Below, in pieces: positions 30,309-32,175 of a DNA stretch of 32,175 nucleotides. The stretch spans positions 1 through 32,175 of the forward strand of contig DXDD01000046.1 of NCBI GenBank assembly GCA_019115665.1. Reading direction: 5' to 3'. The notes under the pieces are model-generated. The model saw only the letters and a list, made by a program, of their open reading frames with translations, was not told the DNA's origin and ran no database searches. Each line of letters begins with the position of its first letter. Position 1 is the stretch's first letter. This DNA is from Candidatus Eisenbergiella pullistercoris (GTDB lineage: Bacteria; Bacillota; Clostridia; Lachnospirales; Lachnospiraceae). Both the position numbers and the translations under genes were made by a program.

Positions 30309-31322
30309 ATGACACAGAAAAATGCCCCAACCATCAAAGACGTCGCCCGGGAAGCCGGCGTGGCGGTGGGAACCGTTTCCAAGGTGATCAACGGCCGAAG
30401 TGTGAGAGAACCCTACCGCCGGAAGGTGGAGGAAGCCATCCGGAAGCTGAATTATGAGGTGAATACCTACGCCAGAGGGCTGAAGCTCCAGAAGAGCAAC
30501 CTGATCGCCCTGATCATCCCCAATACCATCAACCCTTTTTTCGCTGCTTTTGCGGATTATATTGAAGAAGCGCTTTATCAGAGAGGCTACAAGCTGCTCC
30601 TGTGCTGTGCCGACGGCGATCCGGACAAGGAAGTCTCTTACCTGACCATGGCTACGCAGAACAAGGTGGACGGCATCATCGCGCTGACCTACTCCGATAT
30701 CGGAAACGATATCGCGGACGACCTTCCCATCGTCGTCTTTGACCGTTTCTTTGACAACCATGTGATCCCAAGGGTCGCCTCCGACAACTTTTCCGGCGGC
30801 TGTCTTGCCGTCGAGAAACTCCTGGAGTTCGGCTGCCGGCATCCCGTCTACATCCGCTTCCACTCCATATTCCCCGGCGAATCGGACAAGCGCCGGGACG
30901 GCTATCTGCATGCCTGCAGAAAACACGGCCTGGAGCCGGACTTCCTGGACGAGGTGGACAGCCCGGAAGCCCTGTCCATGATGCGGAAGTTTCTTCAGGA
31001 GCATAAGCGGCCGGACGGCAGCCTGACCTTCGACGGCGTCTTCGCCCATACGGATTACCACGGCTACATGTTCCTGAACCTGCTGCGCGAAGAGGGCTAC
31101 CGGGTGCCGGAGGACGTGCAGATCATCGGCTTCGACGGCATCCGCAAATTCGGCGGGGAAAACGAATCCCTCTTCGTCTCTTCCATCTGCCAGCCCGTCC
31201 GCCAGCTCGCGGCCAAATGCGTGGAGCTGGTCCTGGCCGAAGACCGGGCGGACATTCCCAGCCTGACTCTGCTGCCCGTCCGGTATGAATACGGGGGAAC
31301 CACGAAAAAAGAAAAGAAATAA
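30309..31322 (+). CDS. LacI-family transcriptional regulator of the fructan locus
   Basis: Protein of 337 residues. The N-terminal helix-turn-helix TIKDVAREAGVAVGTVSKVING (8-29) and hinge NTYARGLKLQKSN are followed by a sugar-binding core beginning LIALIIPNTINPFF and ending in VQIIGFDGIRKF and ICQPVRQLAAKCVELVL, the full LacI layout. It most likely represses the divergent ABC/glycosidase operon and is released by a fructose-containing sugar. The ATG at 30309 has AAAGGA twelve bases upstream, a little far; the in-frame ATG at 30240 has none. The 98-base leader can form a CCACAAT/ATTGTGG stem (30224-30230 with 30268-30274). The kinase gene follows after 47 bases. Confidence 0.93.
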   Translation: MTQKNAPTIKDVAREAGVAVGTVSKVINGRSVREPYRRKVEEAIRKLNYEVNTYARGLKLQKSNLIALIIPNTINPFFAAFADYIEEALYQRGYKLLLCCADGDPDKEVSYLTMATQNKVDGIIALTYSDIGNDIADDLPIVVFDRFFDNHVIPRVASDNFSGGCLAVEKLLEFGCRHPVYIRFHSIFPGESDKRRDGYLHACRKHGLEPDFLDEVDSPEALSMMRKFLQEHKRPDGSLTFDGVFAHTDYHGYMFLNLLREEGYRVPEDVQIIGFDGIRKFGGENESLFVSSICQPVRQLAAKCVELVLAEDRADIPSLTLLPVRYEYGGTTKKEKK

Positions 31323-31369
31323 GATTGCAGCGCGGCCGGAGCAAAGAACGCTTCGGCATGGAGGGAAAG

Positions 31370-32175
31370 ATGAAAAAAAAATATGACGTAACGGCTCTGG
31401 GAGAGCTGCTGATCGATTTTACGGATAACGGAAAAAGCGCGCAGGGAAACACTCTGTTCGAGGCCAATCCCGGCGGCGCGCCCTGCAACGTGCTGGCCAT
31501 GCTGAACCGGCTGGGCCATCCCACAGCCTTCCTCGGCAAGGTGGGAAAGGACATCTTCGGCCTGAAGCTGAAATCCGTTCTGGAGGAGGCGGGCATCGAC
31601 ACCGCCGGCCTGGTCGTGGACGCGGACGCAAGGACCACTCTGGCCTTTGTACAGACCTTTGCGGACGGGGACCGGGATTTTTCCTTCTACCGCAATCCCG
31701 GCGCGGACATGCTGCTGACCGCGGGCGAGGTAAACGAGGAGCTGATCCTAAGCTCCCGCCTCTTTCACTTCGGCACTCTGTCCATGACCCATGAGGGCGT
31801 GCGGGAGGCCACGAAGAAGGCCGTCCGCCTGGCAAAGGAAAGCGGGGCGGTCATTTCCTTCGATCCCAATCTGCGCCCTCCGCTGTGGAAATCCCTGGAC
31901 GAAGCGAAGGAGCAGGCCGCCTGGGGCTTTTCTCAGTGCGACGTACTGAAGATTTCCGATAATGAGATCCAGTGGTTTACCGGAGAGGAGGATTTTGATC
32001 AGGGGATCGAAAAGCTCCGGAGGGAATATGAGATCCCGCTGATCCTGCTTTCCATGGGACGGGACGGAAGCCGGGCCTATTATAAGGATCTGCGCATAGA
32101 AAAAGCCCCCTTCCTGCAGAAGGGGACCATAGAAACCACAGGCGCAGGGGACACCTTCGGCGGCTGCTGCCTGCA
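31370..32175 (+). CDS. PfkB-family sugar kinase, probable fructokinase (3' end outside window)
   Basis: The first 268 residues of a PfkB/ribokinase-type kinase that normally has about 310-320. The opening KKYDVTALGELLIDFT and GGAPCNVLAMLNRLG (sugar-binding site) match bacterial fructokinases; SFYRNPGADMLL, ISFDPNLRPPLW and the signature TTGAGDTFGGCC with catalytic Asp261 are present. It would phosphorylate the fructose set free by the GH32 and GH172 enzymes to fructose-6-phosphate. Start ATG at 31370, five bases after GGAGG; an in-frame ATG at 31358 lacks a ribosome binding site. Probably co-transcribed with the LacI gene. The frame is open at the window end. Confidence 0.9.
   Translation, partial: MKKKYDVTALGELLIDFTDNGKSAQGNTLFEANPGGAPCNVLAMLNRLGHPTAFLGKVGKDIFGLKLKSVLEEAGIDTAGLVVDADARTTLAFVQTFADGDRDFSFYRNPGADMLLTAGEVNEELILSSRLFHFGTLSMTHEGVREATKKAVRLAKESGAVISFDPNLRPPLWKSLDEAKEQAAWGFSQCDVLKISDNEIQWFTGEEDFDQGIEKLRREYEIPLILLSMGRDGSRAYYKDLRIEKAPFLQKGTIETTGAGDTFGGCCL

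Overview
The window looks like a chromosomal segment of a fairly GC-rich, obligately anaerobic Clostridia member, most likely Lachnospiraceae. I base this on strong AGGAGG-type ribosome binding sites on nearly every gene, AT-rich sigma-A-type promoters in otherwise GC-rich DNA, a PerR/rubrerythrin/desulfoferrodoxin cluster typical of strict anaerobes, an Rpn-type nuclease tail, and a sugar ABC transporter without its own ATPase. No tRNA, rRNA, CRISPR array, IS element or phage module was seen. The taxonomic call is an inference.

Layout. 1-459: 3' end of an Rpn-family gene, whose stop codon abuts that of a minus-strand four-gene operon (5428 to 460): MFS transporter, RluA-type pseudouridine synthase, O-antigen-ligase-like membrane protein, AI-2E/YtvI-like membrane protein. 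5583-7559 (minus): a lipoprotein with a C-terminal amidase domain and a flavodoxin-domain protein. 7699-10451 (minus): sensor kinase, OmpR-type regulator and a protein of unknown function. 10566-12277 (plus): perR, a rubredoxin-first rubrerythrin and a 2Fe-desulfoferrodoxin (superoxide reductase), with a promoter/operator in front, an internal hairpin and a strong terminator at the end. 12288-15885 (minus): adenosylhomocysteinase behind a GC-rich leader; upstream of it an operon of an HTH-methyltransferase fusion, a GNAT acetyltransferase and an unknown protein. 16176-18906 (plus): YfcC-type transporter plus M20 amidohydrolase and a terminator.

18926-32175 is the most interesting part: a fructan or fructose-dianhydride utilisation locus. 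One minus-strand transcription unit starts at about 29730 and carries two LplB/YtcP-type ABC permeases, a solute-binding lipoprotein, three very different GH32-clan proteins, a DUF2961/GH172 protein and a sugar O-acetyltransferase. Divergent from it, on plus, are a LacI-type regulator and a PfkB sugar kinase (probable fructokinase) that runs off the window. The AT-rich gap between them (29670-30308) holds two strong promoters and a family of CGTTTCATA-containing sites, two of them near-palindromes TGNAACGTTTCA. None of the four glycosidases has a signal peptide. The inferred logic is import of intact fructo-oligosaccharides or difructose dianhydrides, cytoplasmic cleavage of beta- and alpha-fructofuranosidic bonds, phosphorylation of fructose, and induction through the LacI protein. 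The unusual element is the set of three GH32-like active sites, WINDPNG, ARTGDVIP and WMNEPHA, next to a GH172 enzyme.
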